Origin: Acinetobacter calcoaceticus ANC 3811
GTDB lineage: Bacteria > Pseudomonadota > Gammaproteobacteria > Pseudomonadales > Moraxellaceae
Reading direction: 5' to 3'
DNA length: 64,000 bases
Assembly (NCBI RefSeq): GCF_000399665.1
Contig: NZ_KB976986.1
Location: 755,131-819,130, forward strand
This document shows positions 7,314 through 17,721 of the stretch, one piece after another; the stretch's first letter is position 1, and each line of letters begins with the position of its first letter. The position numbers and the translations under genes are program-made. The notes beneath the pieces were generated by a model that saw only the letters and a list, made by a program, of their open reading frames with translations, was not told the DNA's origin and ran no database searches.

Positions 7314-8228
7314 TTATTTTAGATGTTCATTTAATAAGAATTCCATCAAAGCTTTTTGTGCATGTAAACGGTTTTCCGCTTCATCCCAGACCACAGCATT
7401 TTTATGGTCCAGCATGGTTTCAGAAATTTCTTCGCCGCGATGAGCAGGTAAACAGTGCATGAATAAACATTCAGGATGAGCAAGTCCCATTAATTTTTCA
7501 TTGACTTGAAAAGGAGTAAAGGCTTTTTCACGAAGCTTCTGTTCTTCTTCTTGTCCCATGCTTGCCCATACATCTGTCACAATGAGATCCGCATTTACAG
7601 CAGCATCTTCGGCATTGTCAAAAACTTCAACACAATGACCAAACTCTGCTAAAAATTCAGGTTTAGGCTCATATCCTTTCGGCGATGCAATTTTGAGTTT
7701 AAAGCCCATCATGTGTGCAGCTTCAATATATGAGTTACACATGTTGTTGCCATCACCAATCCAAGCAACAGTTTTACCTTTAATGCTACCGCGGTGTTCA
7801 ATATAAGTCTGTAAATCTGCAAGTAACTGGCAAGGATGATGGTCATCTGTCAAACCGTTAATCACAGGAACTTTTGAATAAGATGCAAAACGTTCAACAA
7901 TGTCATGACCGAAAGTACGAATCATCACAATATCAAGCATACTTGAGATTACACGTGCTGAGTCTTCAATTGGTTCGCCACGGCCTAATTGTGTGTCGCG
8001 AGGCGATAAGAAAATCGCGCTACCACCAAATTGGTTAATGCCTGCTTCAAAAGAGATACGTGTACGCGTGCTTGATTTCTCAAAAATCATTCCCAATACT
8101 TTACCAACAAAAGGTTGATATACCTTATTGTCATGCTGCATTTTTTTAAGTTCGCTTGCGCGTTCTAAAATGCGATTAAGTTCTAGAGTGGATAGATCAC
8201 GTAAAGTCAGGAAATGTCTTAGAGCCAT
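7314..8228 (-). CDS. argF: ornithine carbamoyltransferase
   Basis: The 304-residue product joins carbamoyl phosphate to ornithine to give citrulline in arginine synthesis. The carbamoyl phosphate motif [10 protein letters not shown] lies near residue 55, the ornithine loop includes [14 protein letters not shown], and the catalytic cysteine is in [12 protein letters not shown] near the C-terminus. Length is typical. GGAGTAG precedes the ATG. It has its own terminator and is transcribed alone, about 110 bases from the TetR gene start region. The other arginine gene in the window is argD at 55.9 kb. Confidence 0.97.
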   Translation of the reverse strand: MALRHFLTLRDLSTLELNRILERASELKKMQHDNKVYQPFVGKVLGMIFEKSSTRTRISFEAGINQFGGSAIFLSPRDTQLGRGEPIEDSARVISSMLDIVMIRTFGHDIVERFASYSKVPVINGLTDDHHPCQLLADLQTYIEHRGSIKGKTVAWIGDGNNMCNSYIEAAHMMGFKLKIASPKGYEPKPEFLAEFGHCVEVFDNAEDAAVNADLIVTDVWASMGQEEEQKLREKAFTPFQVNEKLMGLAHPECLFMHCLPAHRGEEISETMLDHKNAVVWDEAENRLHAQKALMEFLLNEHLK

Positions 8229-8340
8229 GTAGCTACTCCATAATAATTGTTATGAAATACAACAATTATCTGTTGTTGGCTGGGTGGATGTGGAAAAAAA
8301 GAAGTCTACTATACTATAAGCATTTTAAAATGCAAAAGAA

Positions 8341-8994
8341 TTAGACTTTATGATGGCCTCTTAAGAAAATATCAACACAATAGTTAATATAATCAATTAC
8401 TTCTTTCTCATCAGTTGGTAAAGGCATCCCCATAATTACACGCCATTCTATATCACGTAAAATTCCAAAATACATTAACGAAGAATGATCGGGAGATGTG
8501 CAAAGAATTTCTTTAGCCTGATGGGAAATTAGCAGTGCCTGAGCAATTGTGTTTTGTATATTTTGAGCGCATTTTTCGTATAGATATTTGCTCAAAGTTG
8601 CATTGCATTGTGTTTGTTCAATAATCAAACGTAAAAAAGCGATATGTTCGGGTTGAATAATATGATTATAAAAGCGAATGAGTGTTTGAATTAAATAGTT
8701 GCGTAAAGATATTTGGGATGGTTGAAAGGGCATAGAAATATCTTTAAAGAACATTTCACGGCGATAGTCGCAAATTGCGGTAAATAAGCCATCTTTATTA
8801 CCGAAATATTTATAGATAGACGCTTTTGAACCACCAGCATGATTAACAATGTCATCAAGAGAAACGGCATCATATCCTTTATCCAGAAACAGCTCGGTCG
8901 CACTTAGCAATAGAGCTAAGCGACGTTCTATACCTCTGCGTGTTTGGGGTTTTTCACATACTGAAGGATGTGACTCAAGGACTGAATCATGCAT
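8341..8994 (-). CDS. TetR/AcrR family transcriptional regulator
   Basis: The 217-residue product has an N-terminal TetR DNA-binding domain: RRLALLLSATELFLDKGYD (helix 1), VSLDDIVNHAGGSKASIYKYFGNKDGLF (helix-turn-helix). The rest is a helical ligand-binding domain with no recognisable ligand. It lies upstream of argF in the same direction, with 112 bases between them, but argF control by this protein is not implied. No divergent target gene sits next to it; the nearest upstream neighbour is ntrC, same strand. Confidence 0.88.
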   Translation of the reverse strand: MHDSVLESHPSVCEKPQTRRGIERRLALLLSATELFLDKGYDAVSLDDIVNHAGGSKASIYKYFGNKDGLFTAICDYRREMFFKDISMPFQPSQISLRNYLIQTLIRFYNHIIQPEHIAFLRLIIEQTQCNATLSKYLYEKCAQNIQNTIAQALLISHQAKEILCTSPDHSSLMYFGILRDIEWRVIMGMPLPTDEKEVIDYINYCVDIFLRGHHKV

Positions 8995-9195
8995 AAAATT
9001 TCATAACAACGGTTAACTTTGCTTGTTTAGTATAGCAAAACTATCTTTAAGGATGGTCATCACTATTTTTTTAGATCATCTGCTGAACAGTAATTGTCTA
9101 ATTTAAAAAATAAATGAATAGAAAATATAAGCTTAGAGTGGATTTTAGAAAATTTAATGATGTAACCTGATGTTCATTTTTAAATTTAATAAAAA

Positions 9196-9228
9196 AATAA
9201 AGCGGCCAAGAATGTCTTAGCCGCTTTT
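9196..9228 (-). terminator. ntrC terminator
   Basis: A stem AAAGCGGC/GCCGCTTT (9199-9206, 9220-9227) with a 13-base loop is followed on the minus strand by a T-rich run. It ends the ntrBC transcript. Confidence 0.82.
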
Positions 9229-9247
9229 AATTTAAGGAATAAGCTTT

Positions 9248-10741
9248 TTAGGCTTCGGTTTGAGTAACCTTATGTTCATCTTCTTCATCATCGTCAGCAG
9301 ATTCCATTCCAAGTTCTTTTAACTTGCGAGTCAAAGTATTGCGACCCCAACCCAGTAATTCTGCTGCGTGACGTTTTCGGCCACGCGTTTGTTGTAAAGC
9401 TGCATTAATTAAGGTGCGTTCAAACATTGGCGTAGCGATATCTAAAATCTTCATTTCGCCATTCTTAAGTTTTTGAATTGCCCATTGATTTAGTAATTCA
9501 TCCCAATGGTGTAAAGAAATACGTTCAAATGAAGGAGCAGGTTGCCCAGAGTCGCTATTCTTTTGTAAAGGAACTTGTTTAAGTTCAGAAGGTAAATCTT
9601 CTGGATAAACTTCACGTCCAGTAATCATGACGGTTAACCAGCGACACGTGTTCTCAAGTTGTCTAACGTTACCGGGCCATGGCAACTGTTGCATATAGTC
9701 AGTTGTTTCAGTACGTAAGATCTTTGGACTTACTCCAAGTTCTTTGCCAGCACGTGCAAGAAAATGCTGAGCTAGCATTGGTATATCTTCACTACGATGA
9801 GCAAGTTTAGGAATGTGAATCCGAATTACATTTAAGCGGTGATATAAGTCTTCACGGAAGCGACCTTCATTCACCAGTTTTTCTAAATCCTGATGCGTTG
9901 CTGCAACGATTCGAACATCAACTTTAACTGGAATATGCCCACCTACACGATAAAATTCACCGTCGGCAAGCACGCGAAGTAGTCGAGTCTGTGTTTCAAA
10001 TGGCATATCGCCAATTTCATCAAGGAATAGTGTTCCACCATTTGCTTGTTCAAAGCGGCCCTGATGTTGGGTAGTTGCACCTGTAAATGCGCCTTTTTCA
10101 TGACCAAATAACTCGGTTTCAATCAAGTCTTTTGGAATAGCTGCCATATTTAAAGCAATAAAAGGCTTAGCGCGGCGTGGAGAATGCTTGTGTAAGGCAT
10201 GCGCGACTAATTCTTTACCTGTGCCAGATTCACCATTAATTAAAACGGTAATATGAGACTGAGATAAACGACCAATAGCACGGAAAACCTCCTGCATTGC
10301 TGGAGATTCACCAATAATTTCTGTTGATTGAAGAGGCGAAGCTGTTTTTGTGGCTTCTTGTTGTTGTAGCTTGTTGATATGCAGGATTGCACGATTGACC
10401 AAGGCTAAAGCTTCATCAATATCAAAAGGTTTTGGTAAATATTCAAATGCACCTGTTTGATAGCTTGAAACAGCAGATTCTAAGTCAGAATGTGCTGTCA
10501 TAATAATGACAGGTAAATCGGGATGAGAGTTTTTGACTTTAGATAAAAAAGTTAAACCATCAATTCCAGGCATTCTAATGTCAGTTAAGATGACATCGGG
10601 AGCATCATGATGCAAACGTTCAAGCGCAGTTTGAGCTTCTTCAAAATTGGTAACGTCAAAACCTTCTTCTTTAAAGGTCTTTTCCAATACCCATCGCATG
10701 GCGCGATCATCATCAATAACCCATATTTTATTTCGCGACAC
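9248..10741 (-). CDS. glnG: nitrogen regulation response regulator NtrC
   Basis: The 497-residue product is a sigma-54 enhancer-binding response regulator. Domains in order: receiver ([15 protein letters not shown]; phospho-aspartate in [10 protein letters not shown]), AAA+ ATPase (Walker A GESGTGKE, sigma-54 contact loop GAFTGA, Walker [12 protein letters not shown]), and a C-terminal Fis-type helix-turn-helix ([17 protein letters not shown]). The start is the GTG at 10741: it has GGGAG upstream and begins right at the receiver domain, while the longer frame runs into ntrB. It overlaps the ntrB end by 14 bases, suggesting translational coupling. It should activate nitrogen-limitation genes. 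Confidence 0.95.
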   Translation of the reverse strand: MSRNKIWVIDDDRAMRWVLEKTFKEEGFDVTNFEEAQTALERLHHDAPDVILTDIRMPGIDGLTFLSKVKNSHPDLPVIIMTAHSDLESAVSSYQTGAFEYLPKPFDIDEALALVNRAILHINKLQQQEATKTASPLQSTEIIGESPAMQEVFRAIGRLSQSHITVLINGESGTGKELVAHALHKHSPRRAKPFIALNMAAIPKDLIETELFGHEKGAFTGATTQHQGRFEQANGGTLFLDEIGDMPFETQTRLLRVLADGEFYRVGGHIPVKVDVRIVAATHQDLEKLVNEGRFREDLYHRLNVIRIHIPKLAHRSEDIPMLAQHFLARAGKELGVSPKILRTETTDYMQQLPWPGNVRQLENTCRWLTVMITGREVYPEDLPSELKQVPLQKNSDSGQPAPSFERISLHHWDELLNQWAIQKLKNGEMKILDIATPMFERTLINAALQQTRGRKRHAAELLGWGRNTLTRKLKELGMESADDDEEDEHKVTQTEA

Positions 10742-11837
10742 GGTCTGACTCCCAAGGTAAATATAAGCTAAAAATAGTTTTTCCAGGAACAGATTGGCAT
10801 TCAATCATTCCGTTATGTTGATGCATAATATTCTGTGCAATACTCAGGCCAAGCCCAGTACCTTTTGCTCGTCCAGTAACCAATGGGTAAAATACGGACT
10901 CTAAGATACTCTCAGGTATACCTGGTCCATTGTCCTCAATATCGACCCGCACGGTAGATCGATTCAGCACACCATTAATTGTGACCAGTCGTTGAATGCG
11001 GGTACGTAAAATTAGCTCTGGTTCCTGATCGATAAAGAATGTTTTGTTCTCTGTTATGGCTTGAATTGCATTTACACTAATGTTGAGCATGACCTGTATT
11101 AACTGATCGCGATCGGCATTAACATCGGGTAAAGACAAATCATAGTCACGTATAATTTTAATTTTCTTCTTTGTCTGGTTTGCAATAAGAGAGCGTACTC
11201 GTTCTAAGGGCTCGTGTACGTTCACATTTTCATAGCTTGGTAGTTGTCTGGAACCTAACATGGTGTCAGCCAAATTAGTTAAACGATCTACTTCATTAAT
11301 GATGACATCGGTGAATTCAGCATAAGTCTTATCATTTAAACTACGGGCGAGTAATTGGGTTGCTCCCCGAATACCTGCAAGTGGGTTTTTAATTTCGTGT
11401 GCAACGCCACGCACGAGCTGCCTAGCGACTTGATGTTGTTGAACTAGATTTTCTTCTTTTGAAATTTTTAACATGCGGTCGATTGGATTGAGCTCGATCA
11501 ACAATAATGGGTGGTAGCTTTTACCTGCATTTAATTGAGAAACTGTGTAATCCACATGAAGGTCTTTAAAGTTAACATTAATGACAGCTTCTCGACGCGT
11601 ATAATGTTGTCCAGTTTTTATGGTGTTTAATAAAGCTTCATGCGTATTAAAAGTATCATCGGGGGCATGGAGTAGGTTTAAAACAGGCTGTCCTGAAGCA
11701 CGAAGCAAACTAATATCAAATAGTGCTTCGCAGGCAGAATTTAAATAAAAAATATTCAAGTTACTATCGATTAATAAAATCGCAGTAGTTAAGTTGTCTA
11801 CCAATAGGCGATAGTCGATAGGGTTGTGTTGATCCAT
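10728..11837 (-). CDS. glnL: nitrogen regulation sensor histidine kinase NtrB
   Basis: The 369-residue product is the soluble kinase/phosphatase partner of NtrC. It has an N-terminal PAS domain (residues about 10-120), a HisKA segment with the phosphorylated histidine in VAHEIKNPLAGIRGATQLL near residue 145, and a HATPase_c domain with DIEDNGPGIPE and GTGLGLSIAQNI. No membrane segment is present, as expected for the cytosolic NtrB. It is the first gene of ntrBC. Upstream, the spacer to rimO carries GGTGCA half sites that look like NtrC targets. Confidence 0.95.
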   Translation of the reverse strand: MDQHNPIDYRLLVDNLTTAILLIDSNLNIFYLNSACEALFDISLLRASGQPVLNLLHAPDDTFNTHEALLNTIKTGQHYTRREAVINVNFKDLHVDYTVSQLNAGKSYHPLLLIELNPIDRMLKISKEENLVQQHQVARQLVRGVAHEIKNPLAGIRGATQLLARSLNDKTYAEFTDVIINEVDRLTNLADTMLGSRQLPSYENVNVHEPLERVRSLIANQTKKKIKIIRDYDLSLPDVNADRDQLIQVMLNISVNAIQAITENKTFFIDQEPELILRTRIQRLVTINGVLNRSTVRVDIEDNGPGIPESILESVFYPLVTGRAKGTGLGLSIAQNIMHQHNGMIECQSVPGKTIFSLYLPWESDRVAK

Positions 11838-12040
11838 TAGCGAATCGTTCCTGTCTTAAAATAGCGCAATGGCATCTTCATTGATTATCGGATTTTCACC
11901 GTTATAGAACATGAACGATGCAAAATATACGCCAACTTTGTTTATGGGTTATTTTAAAGTTTTAAGGTACTTAAAAACGCGCTGAAATCGTTCTTTATAT
12001 CTTTTGATCAAAACGGATAGCTCAAGTTTAGATAATAACA

Positions 12041-12098
12041 TGATCTAAATTGGTGCAAAGGTGAGTTTTGGTGCAAATGTTGGTTGTATTTTGGTGCA
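12041..12098. promoter_or_regulatory. candidate NtrC-binding cluster
   Basis: TTGGTGCA occurs three times, at 12050, 12068 and 12091. The first lies in a 17-base block (12041-12057) that matches the enterobacterial NtrC site TGCACTAAAATGGTGCA at 14 positions by eye. The other two have weak left halves. The cluster sits about 205-260 bases upstream of ntrB and 80-140 bases upstream of rimO. Confidence 0.4.
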
Positions 12099-12179
12099 TT
12101 ACACAAAGAGTAGGCTTTCCACCTATGCTTGAGGCAAGAAAAGACATACAATACGCGCATTCAAGTGGAGCGCAGATTC

Positions 12180-13523
12180 ATGAAGACCCCCAAAGTCGGT
12201 TTTGTTTCTTTAGGTTGTCCTAAGGCATTGGTAGATTCTGAACGAATTTTAACTCAGTTAAAGACTGAAGGTTATCAAGTTGCATCAGATTATGATGGTG
12301 CTGATTTAGTCGTTGTTAATACCTGTGGTTTTATTGAATCTGCGGTACAAGAGTCGCTAGATGCAATTGGCGAGGCCATGAGTGAAAATGGTCGAGTGAT
12401 CGTTACTGGATGCTTAGGTAAAGATGAAGATAAAATTCGTCAAATGCATCCAAACGTTTTAAAGGTTACTGGTGCAGCAGCTTATCAAGATGTAATGGAA
12501 GCTGTGCATGAATATGTACCAGCACCACCTAAACATAATCCGTTTATTGATTTGGTTCCTGAACAAGGAATTCGCTTAACACCAAAGCATTATGCCTACT
12601 TAAAAATATCTGAAGGATGTAACCATCGTTGTACCTTCTGTATTATCCCAAGTATGCGTGGTGACTTGGTTTCTCGTCCAGTTGGTAGTGTATTAGAAGA
12701 AGCTGCTGCTCTTAAAAGAGCCGGTGTTAAAGAAATCTTGGTTATTTCTCAAGATACATCAGCTTATGGCGTAGACACCAAGTACAAACTAGACTTCTGG
12801 AATGGTCAGCCTGTTAAGACAAAATTCTTCGACATGTGTGAAGCACTAGGCCAATTGGGCATCTGGGTGCGTTTACACTATGTATACCCATATCCACATG
12901 TTGATGCGGTTATCGATTTGATGGCTCAAGGTAAAATCCTGCCATATCTTGATATTCCTTTCCAACATGCAAGCCCACGCGTTCTTAAATTAATGAAGCG
13001 TCCGGCACATAGTGAAAATACACTAGAAAAAATTAAGTTATGGCGTGAAAAATGCCCTGATCTTGTGATCCGTTCTACTTTTGTGGTCGGTTTTCCTGGC
13101 GAAACTGAAGAAGACTTCCAGATTTTATTGGATTGGTTAGTTGAAGCTCAACTTGATCGTGTAGGCTGCTTTACCTATTCACCAGTAGAAGGCGCTACGG
13201 CAAATGATTTACCCGATCATGTGCCAGAAGAAATTAAGCAAGAGCGTTACGAGCGCTTTATGCAAGTGCAGCAGCAAATATCTGCTGCCAAATTACAAAA
13301 ACGTATTGGTCAAACGATGACTGTATTAGTCGATGGTTTAGAAGACGAATATCCTGTTGCCGTTGCACGTTCTTATGCCGATGCTCCGGAAATTGACGGT
13401 AATGTGTTTGTAGAAGATATCGATAAGAACACTATTAAACCAGGCGATATGTTGGAAGTCGAAATTACCGATGCAGATGAATACGATTTATTTGCAAAGT
13501 TAATTAAAATTAAATCGGTTTAA
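12180..13523 (+). CDS. rimO: ribosomal protein uS12 methylthiotransferase
   Basis: The 447-residue product is a radical SAM methylthiotransferase acting on Asp89 of ribosomal protein S12. The N-terminal domain starts [17 protein letters not shown], whose cysteine binds the first cluster with VVVNTCGF and VTGCLG. The radical SAM motif CNHRCTFC lies near residue 150. A TRAM domain ends the protein. The ATG at 12180 has GTGGAG upstream and begins at the usual place; the longer frame would add 17 unrelated residues. It is transcribed away from ntrB and is 50 bases before pyrH. Confidence 0.95.
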   Translation: MKTPKVGFVSLGCPKALVDSERILTQLKTEGYQVASDYDGADLVVVNTCGFIESAVQESLDAIGEAMSENGRVIVTGCLGKDEDKIRQMHPNVLKVTGAAAYQDVMEAVHEYVPAPPKHNPFIDLVPEQGIRLTPKHYAYLKISEGCNHRCTFCIIPSMRGDLVSRPVGSVLEEAAALKRAGVKEILVISQDTSAYGVDTKYKLDFWNGQPVKTKFFDMCEALGQLGIWVRLHYVYPYPHVDAVIDLMAQGKILPYLDIPFQHASPRVLKLMKRPAHSENTLEKIKLWREKCPDLVIRSTFVVGFPGETEEDFQILLDWLVEAQLDRVGCFTYSPVEGATANDLPDHVPEEIKQERYERFMQVQQQISAAKLQKRIGQTMTVLVDGLEDEYPVAVARSYADAPEIDGNVFVEDIDKNTIKPGDMLEVEITDADEYDLFAKLIKIKSV

Positions 13524-13573
13524 TCGAAATATATTTAAAGAGCATTCAGTTTAAGAGGTTTTGGAGCAAAGTC

Positions 13574-14302
13574 ATGGCGGAAACAATTAGCCCTCGTTAT
13601 TCACGTATTCTATTAAAATTATCTGGTGAGGCATTATCAGGTAATAAAGATATGGGTATTGATGCCCAAGTTTTAGATCATATGTCACTTTCAATTGCAC
13701 ACTTGGTTGGTTTGGGTGTGCAAGTGGGTATCGTTGTGGGTGGCGGTAATTTGTACCGTGGTAGTCAGTTGCAAAAAGATGGTCTAGTTGGCCGTGTAAC
13801 AGGCGATCAAATGGGTATGCTTGCAACTGTAATGAATGGCTTAGCTATGCGTGATGCTTTAGTTCGTCGTAACATCAGAACTCGTCTTATGTCTGCATTG
13901 CCAATTGGTACAGTGGTAGAGTCTTATTCAAGTCGTGATGCGATTCGTCATTTGAGTCAAGGTGAGGTTTGTGTTTTCGTTGCGGGTACAGGAAATCCAT
14001 TCTTCACAACGGATACAGCAGCATGTTTACGCGGAATTGAAATCGAAGCGAATTTGATTTTAAAAGCGACCAAGGTAGACGGCGTTTATAATAAAGATCC
14101 AAGTAAATTTGAAGATGCTGTTAAATACGATCATTTAACTTTTGATCAGGTATTAGATGAAAAACTTGGTGTTATGGATTTGACTGCTATTTGCTTGTGT
14201 CGTGACCATAATGTGCCATTGCAAGTTTTTGATATGAATAAATCAGGTGCGTTATTGTCAGTAGTAATGGGTGAAAAAGAAGGAACGCGCGTTACTAAAT
14301 AA
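13574..14302 (+). CDS. pyrH: UMP kinase
   Basis: The 242-residue hexameric UMP kinase phosphorylates UMP to UDP. The N-terminal [11 protein letters not shown], glycine-rich [12 protein letters not shown] and [17 protein letters not shown] are family signatures. GGTTTTGGAG lies upstream of the ATG. It starts the usual pyrH-frr-uppS-cdsA-dxr-rseP-bamA order. The rpsB-tsf pair that precedes pyrH in many bacteria is absent here, with rimO in its place. Confidence 0.97.
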   Translation: MAETISPRYSRILLKLSGEALSGNKDMGIDAQVLDHMSLSIAHLVGLGVQVGIVVGGGNLYRGSQLQKDGLVGRVTGDQMGMLATVMNGLAMRDALVRRNIRTRLMSALPIGTVVESYSSRDAIRHLSQGEVCVFVAGTGNPFFTTDTAACLRGIEIEANLILKATKVDGVYNKDPSKFEDAVKYDHLTFDQVLDEKLGVMDLTAICLCRDHNVPLQVFDMNKSGALLSVVMGEKEGTRVTK

Positions 14303-14387
14303 TGTACGTGTTACCAAAAGCTCTTTATACTAGCGCTAAATTAAATTTGTTAAATATATCTTTGAATAAATAAGTAAGGTAGATCAT

Positions 14388-14942
14388 ATGATTAACGATC
14401 TGAAAAAAGACAGCGAACAGCGTATGTTGAAAACTCTAGAGTCTTTGGAACTCGGGTTTGCTAAAGTTCGTACTGGCCGTGCACACCCATCAATCTTAAA
14501 TGGTGTGATGGTTCCTTACTACGGTTCTGATGTGCCATTAAATCAAGTAGCAAACGTGGGTATCGAAGACTCTCGTACGCTTATTGTTCAGCCATTTGAG
14601 CGTACAATGGTTTCAGCTATTGATAAGGCAATCCGTGAAAGTGATCTTGGTTTAAACCCAATTACCGCAGATGCAATTCGTGTACCTTTACCAGCATTAA
14701 CTGAAGAAACTCGTCGTGATATGCAAAAAGTTGCGCGTAATGAAGCAGAAAATGCAAAAGTTGCGATTCGTAATATTCGTCGTGATGTATTAGGTGATAT
14801 CAAATCATTGCTCAAAGAAAAAGAAATTTCTGAAGATGATGAGCGCCGTGCAGGTGATGATATTCAGAAAATCACTGACAAATATGTTGCAGAAGTTGAC
14901 AAGCGTCTTGCAGCGAAAGAAGCAGAATTGATGAAGGTCTAA
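14388..14942 (+). CDS. frr: ribosome recycling factor
   Basis: The 184-residue product splits post-termination ribosomes together with EF-G. The family signatures [12 protein letters not shown] (domain I helix) and [22 protein letters not shown] (domain II) are intact. Length is typical (about 185). It follows pyrH by 85 bases and precedes uppS by four bases. Confidence 0.97.
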   Translation: MINDLKKDSEQRMLKTLESLELGFAKVRTGRAHPSILNGVMVPYYGSDVPLNQVANVGIEDSRTLIVQPFERTMVSAIDKAIRESDLGLNPITADAIRVPLPALTEETRRDMQKVARNEAENAKVAIRNIRRDVLGDIKSLLKEKEISEDDERRAGDDIQKITDKYVAEVDKRLAAKEAELMKV

Positions 14943-14946
14943 TTTT

Positions 14947-15699
14947 ATGACCGATTCTGAAGAGTATCATCTTCCCAAGCATGTTGCCATCATTATGGAT
15001 GGCAACAACCGCTTTGCAAAAAAAAATCAAATGCAAAAAGGTGATGGGCATCGGGAAGGTAAAAATGTTCTTGATCCTATCGTTGAACATTGTAAAAAAA
15101 CTGGTATTCGTGCTCTAACTGTTTTTGCATTCTCAAGTGAAAATTGGAATCGACCGCAGTATGAAGTCGATCTGCTTATGAGACTTCTGGAAGAAAGTAT
15201 TCATGAGCAAATACCTCGCATGAAGAAATTTAATATTGCTTTGCGTTTTATTGGTGATCGGTCCCGATTATCCTCACACTTAGTTGCCTTAATGGAAGAT
15301 GCAGAGCAACAAACAGCACACCATGACACTATGACTCTCACTATTGCAATAAGCTATGGTGGAATGTGGGACATTGCTAATGCAGCAAAACAGGTTGCAA
15401 AGGCCGTTTCCCGTGGTGAATTTGGTGCTGATCAAATAAATGTTGATTTGTTCGAAAAATATGTCAGTCTAAACGATCTGCCAGCTGTGGACTTGTTAAT
15501 CCGCACAGGCGGAGATTATCGCATATCTAATTTCTTGTTATGGCAAGCAGCTTATGCGGAACTGTATTTTACTGAAGCTTTATGGCCAGAATTTACAGTA
15601 CAAGAGTTCGATCATGCATTGAATGTTTTTTCAGGGCGTGAACGTCGTTTTGGTAAAACATCTGAACAAATTCAGCAAGAGAAAATAGAGAATTTATAA
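14947..15699 (+). CDS. uppS: undecaprenyl diphosphate synthase
   Basis: The 250-residue cis-prenyltransferase makes the C55 lipid carrier for peptidoglycan and surface glycans. The catalytic segment is HVAIIMDGNNRFAKK; most relatives have DGNGRWAK, so the glycine and tryptophan positions differ here. FAFSSENWNRP and the C-terminal DLLIRTGGDYRISNFLLWQ are canonical. It overlaps cdsA by one base (TAATG), so the two are probably translationally coupled. Confidence 0.96.
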   Translation: MTDSEEYHLPKHVAIIMDGNNRFAKKNQMQKGDGHREGKNVLDPIVEHCKKTGIRALTVFAFSSENWNRPQYEVDLLMRLLEESIHEQIPRMKKFNIALRFIGDRSRLSSHLVALMEDAEQQTAHHDTMTLTIAISYGGMWDIANAAKQVAKAVSRGEFGADQINVDLFEKYVSLNDLPAVDLLIRTGGDYRISNFLLWQAAYAELYFTEALWPEFTVQEFDHALNVFSGRERRFGKTSEQIQQEKIENL

Positions 15700-16523
15700 T
15701 GTTAGAGCGGATTGTTACCGCATTGGTACTTGTTGCAGTTGTTTTAGGCTGTATGTTTGCTACGCAATCACATTATCCAATGTTGGTTCTTATGATTGTT
15801 GCAGCAGGGGTTGCGGGGTATGAGTGGTATAAATTAATGCCTCGCGAAACTTCAAATGCTGTAAAACCCAAAGCTTGGTGCTACGGTCTGCTTGTTGCAT
15901 TTGTTTCAGGTGTTGCCTTATTTTTCCACGATATAGCATTACTTTTGTGGTCTGCTTCAATTTTGACTTGGATTGTCAGTGTATATTGGGTTAAGTCATT
16001 TCCTGAATTTGATGGCTGGTATAATGCGACCTTGTATGTGATTGGCATAATTTTAGTCTGCGCTGCGGTAACTTCAATTTTTGTAGTATGGCAAAGTTCA
16101 CCATGGTGGTTAATGTATCTGTTCTTGCTCGTATGGGGCGCAGATAGTGGTGCTTACTTTGTTGGTCGCAAATTTGGAAAAAGAAAGCTAGCTCCAACTG
16201 TAAGCCCTAATAAATCAGTAGAAGGTTTGTACGGTGGTATTATTACGACTGTAATAATAATGGTAGTTGTGCAATATCATTATCTAAATTTAACTTTAAT
16301 TCAGCAAATTCTGTTTCTCATATTGTCATTAATTACAGTATTTGGTTCAGTTTTGGGTGACTTATTTGAATCAATGATTAAACGTCGTGCAGGTATTAAA
16401 GATTCTGGACGTGTTCTACCTGGTCATGGTGGTGTGTTAGATCGTATTGATTCTTTACTTGCTGCAGCCCCGATTTTTGCAACGGGAATGTATATATTAA
16501 AACTTATTGGTGTAGATTTATAG
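15699..16523 (+). CDS. cdsA: phosphatidate cytidylyltransferase
   Basis: The 274-residue integral membrane enzyme makes CDP-diacylglycerol, the precursor of phosphatidylglycerol and phosphatidylethanolamine. Several membrane helices span the first 200 residues. The family motif appears in the C-terminal part: GSVLGDLFESMIKRRAGIKD and VLPGHGGVLDRIDSL. The ATG overlaps the uppS stop and dxr starts on the next base after its stop, a tight operon. Confidence 0.96.
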   Translation: MLERIVTALVLVAVVLGCMFATQSHYPMLVLMIVAAGVAGYEWYKLMPRETSNAVKPKAWCYGLLVAFVSGVALFFHDIALLLWSASILTWIVSVYWVKSFPEFDGWYNATLYVIGIILVCAAVTSIFVVWQSSPWWLMYLFLLVWGADSGAYFVGRKFGKRKLAPTVSPNKSVEGLYGGIITTVIIMVVVQYHYLNLTLIQQILFLILSLITVFGSVLGDLFESMIKRRAGIKDSGRVLPGHGGVLDRIDSLLAAAPIFATGMYILKLIGVDL

Positions 16524-17720
16524 ATGACACAATCTGTTTGCATATTAGGTGTAACCGGTTCCATTGGTCAAAGTACCTTAAAAATTTTAAAACAACATCC
16601 TGATAAGTATTCAGTGTTTGCAGTTTCAGCTCATAGCCGAATTTCTGAGTTAGTTGAAATTTGTAAACAGTTCCAACCAAAAGTTGTGGTTGTTCCTGAG
16701 CAAAAAGTTGCCGAATTAACAACTCTACTTGCATATAATAAATTACAAAATATTGAAATTTTGGTTGATCAGCAAGGTCTGGTAACTATTGCCTCGCATC
16801 CAGATGTTGATGTTGTTATGGCTGCAATTGTTGGCGCTGCAGGTTTGTTGCCCACTCTGGCTGCTGTGAAAGCTGGTAAACGCGTTTTATTAGCGAATAA
16901 AGAAGCTTTGGTTATGTCTGGTGAAATCATGATGCAAGCAGCACGTGATCATCAGGCATTGTTATTGCCGGTAGACTCTGAACACAATGCTATTTTTCAG
17001 TCATTACCTCATAATTATTTAGAAGCCGAAAGAAATGGGCAACCACAGCAGGGCGTATCTAGAATTTTATTAACAGCCTCTGGCGGACCTTTTTTAAACC
17101 ATTCCTTAGAGCAATTAAAAGAAGTTACACCTCAGCAAGCCTGTAAACATCCCAATTGGTCTATGGGGCAAAAAATTTCAGTTGACTCGGCTACTTTGAT
17201 GAACAAAGGATTAGAGTTAATTGAAGCATGCCATTTGTTTTCAATATCTGAACATTTTGTTACAGTTGTTGTCCACCCACAAAGTATCATTCATTCTATG
17301 GTGCAATATGTGGATGGTTCAACATTGGCACAAATGGGTAATCCAGATATGTGTACGCCAATTGCACACGCTTTAGCATGGCCTGAGCGTTTACAGACGA
17401 GTGTTCCTGCTTTAAATTTATTTGAATATTCTCAGCTTAATTTTCAAGCACCAGATATTCAAAAATTCCCGGCACTTGATTTGGCTCGTCAAGCAATGCG
17501 TGCGGGAGGTTTGGCACCTACTATTTTAAATGCTGCAAATGAAGTTGCTGTTGATGCATTTTTAAAGGAACAAATTGGATTTACAAATATCCCACAAGTG
17601 GTAGAGCATACTTTGCAAAAATTGGAAAATTCAGTTGCTGAAAATATTGAGTGCATTTTAGCTAAAGATGAAATAGCACGACATGTAGCGCAGCAATATA
17701 TATCAAGTATAGGAGGCTGA
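16524..17720 (+). CDS. dxr: 1-deoxy-D-xylulose 5-phosphate reductoisomerase
   Basis: The 398-residue product catalyses the first committed step of the MEP pathway. The NADPH-binding N-terminus VCILGVTGSIGQSTL, the central LLANKEALVMSGE, the metal-site LLPVDSEHNAIFQ and the flexible loop SWSMGQKISVDSATLMNKGLE (here PNWSMGQK) are all present. The start codon follows the cdsA stop directly. It works in the same pathway as ispF at 6.1 kb. Confidence 0.97.
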   Translation: MTQSVCILGVTGSIGQSTLKILKQHPDKYSVFAVSAHSRISELVEICKQFQPKVVVVPEQKVAELTTLLAYNKLQNIEILVDQQGLVTIASHPDVDVVMAAIVGAAGLLPTLAAVKAGKRVLLANKEALVMSGEIMMQAARDHQALLLPVDSEHNAIFQSLPHNYLEAERNGQPQQGVSRILLTASGGPFLNHSLEQLKEVTPQQACKHPNWSMGQKISVDSATLMNKGLELIEACHLFSISEHFVTVVVHPQSIIHSMVQYVDGSTLAQMGNPDMCTPIAHALAWPERLQTSVPALNLFEYSQLNFQAPDIQKFPALDLARQAMRAGGLAPTILNAANEVAVDAFLKEQIGFTNIPQVVEHTLQKLENSVAENIECILAKDEIARHVAQQYISSIGG

Positions 17721-17721
17721 A

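Noticed and set aside
10742..10804. N-terminal extension of NtrC
   Set aside because: It lies fully within ntrB and does not resemble the receiver domain start; GTG at 10741 has GGGAG.
12091..12120. Sigma-54 promoter near the third TTGGTGCA
   Set aside because: The expected GG and GC elements at -24 and -12 with correct spacing are not present on either strand by eye.
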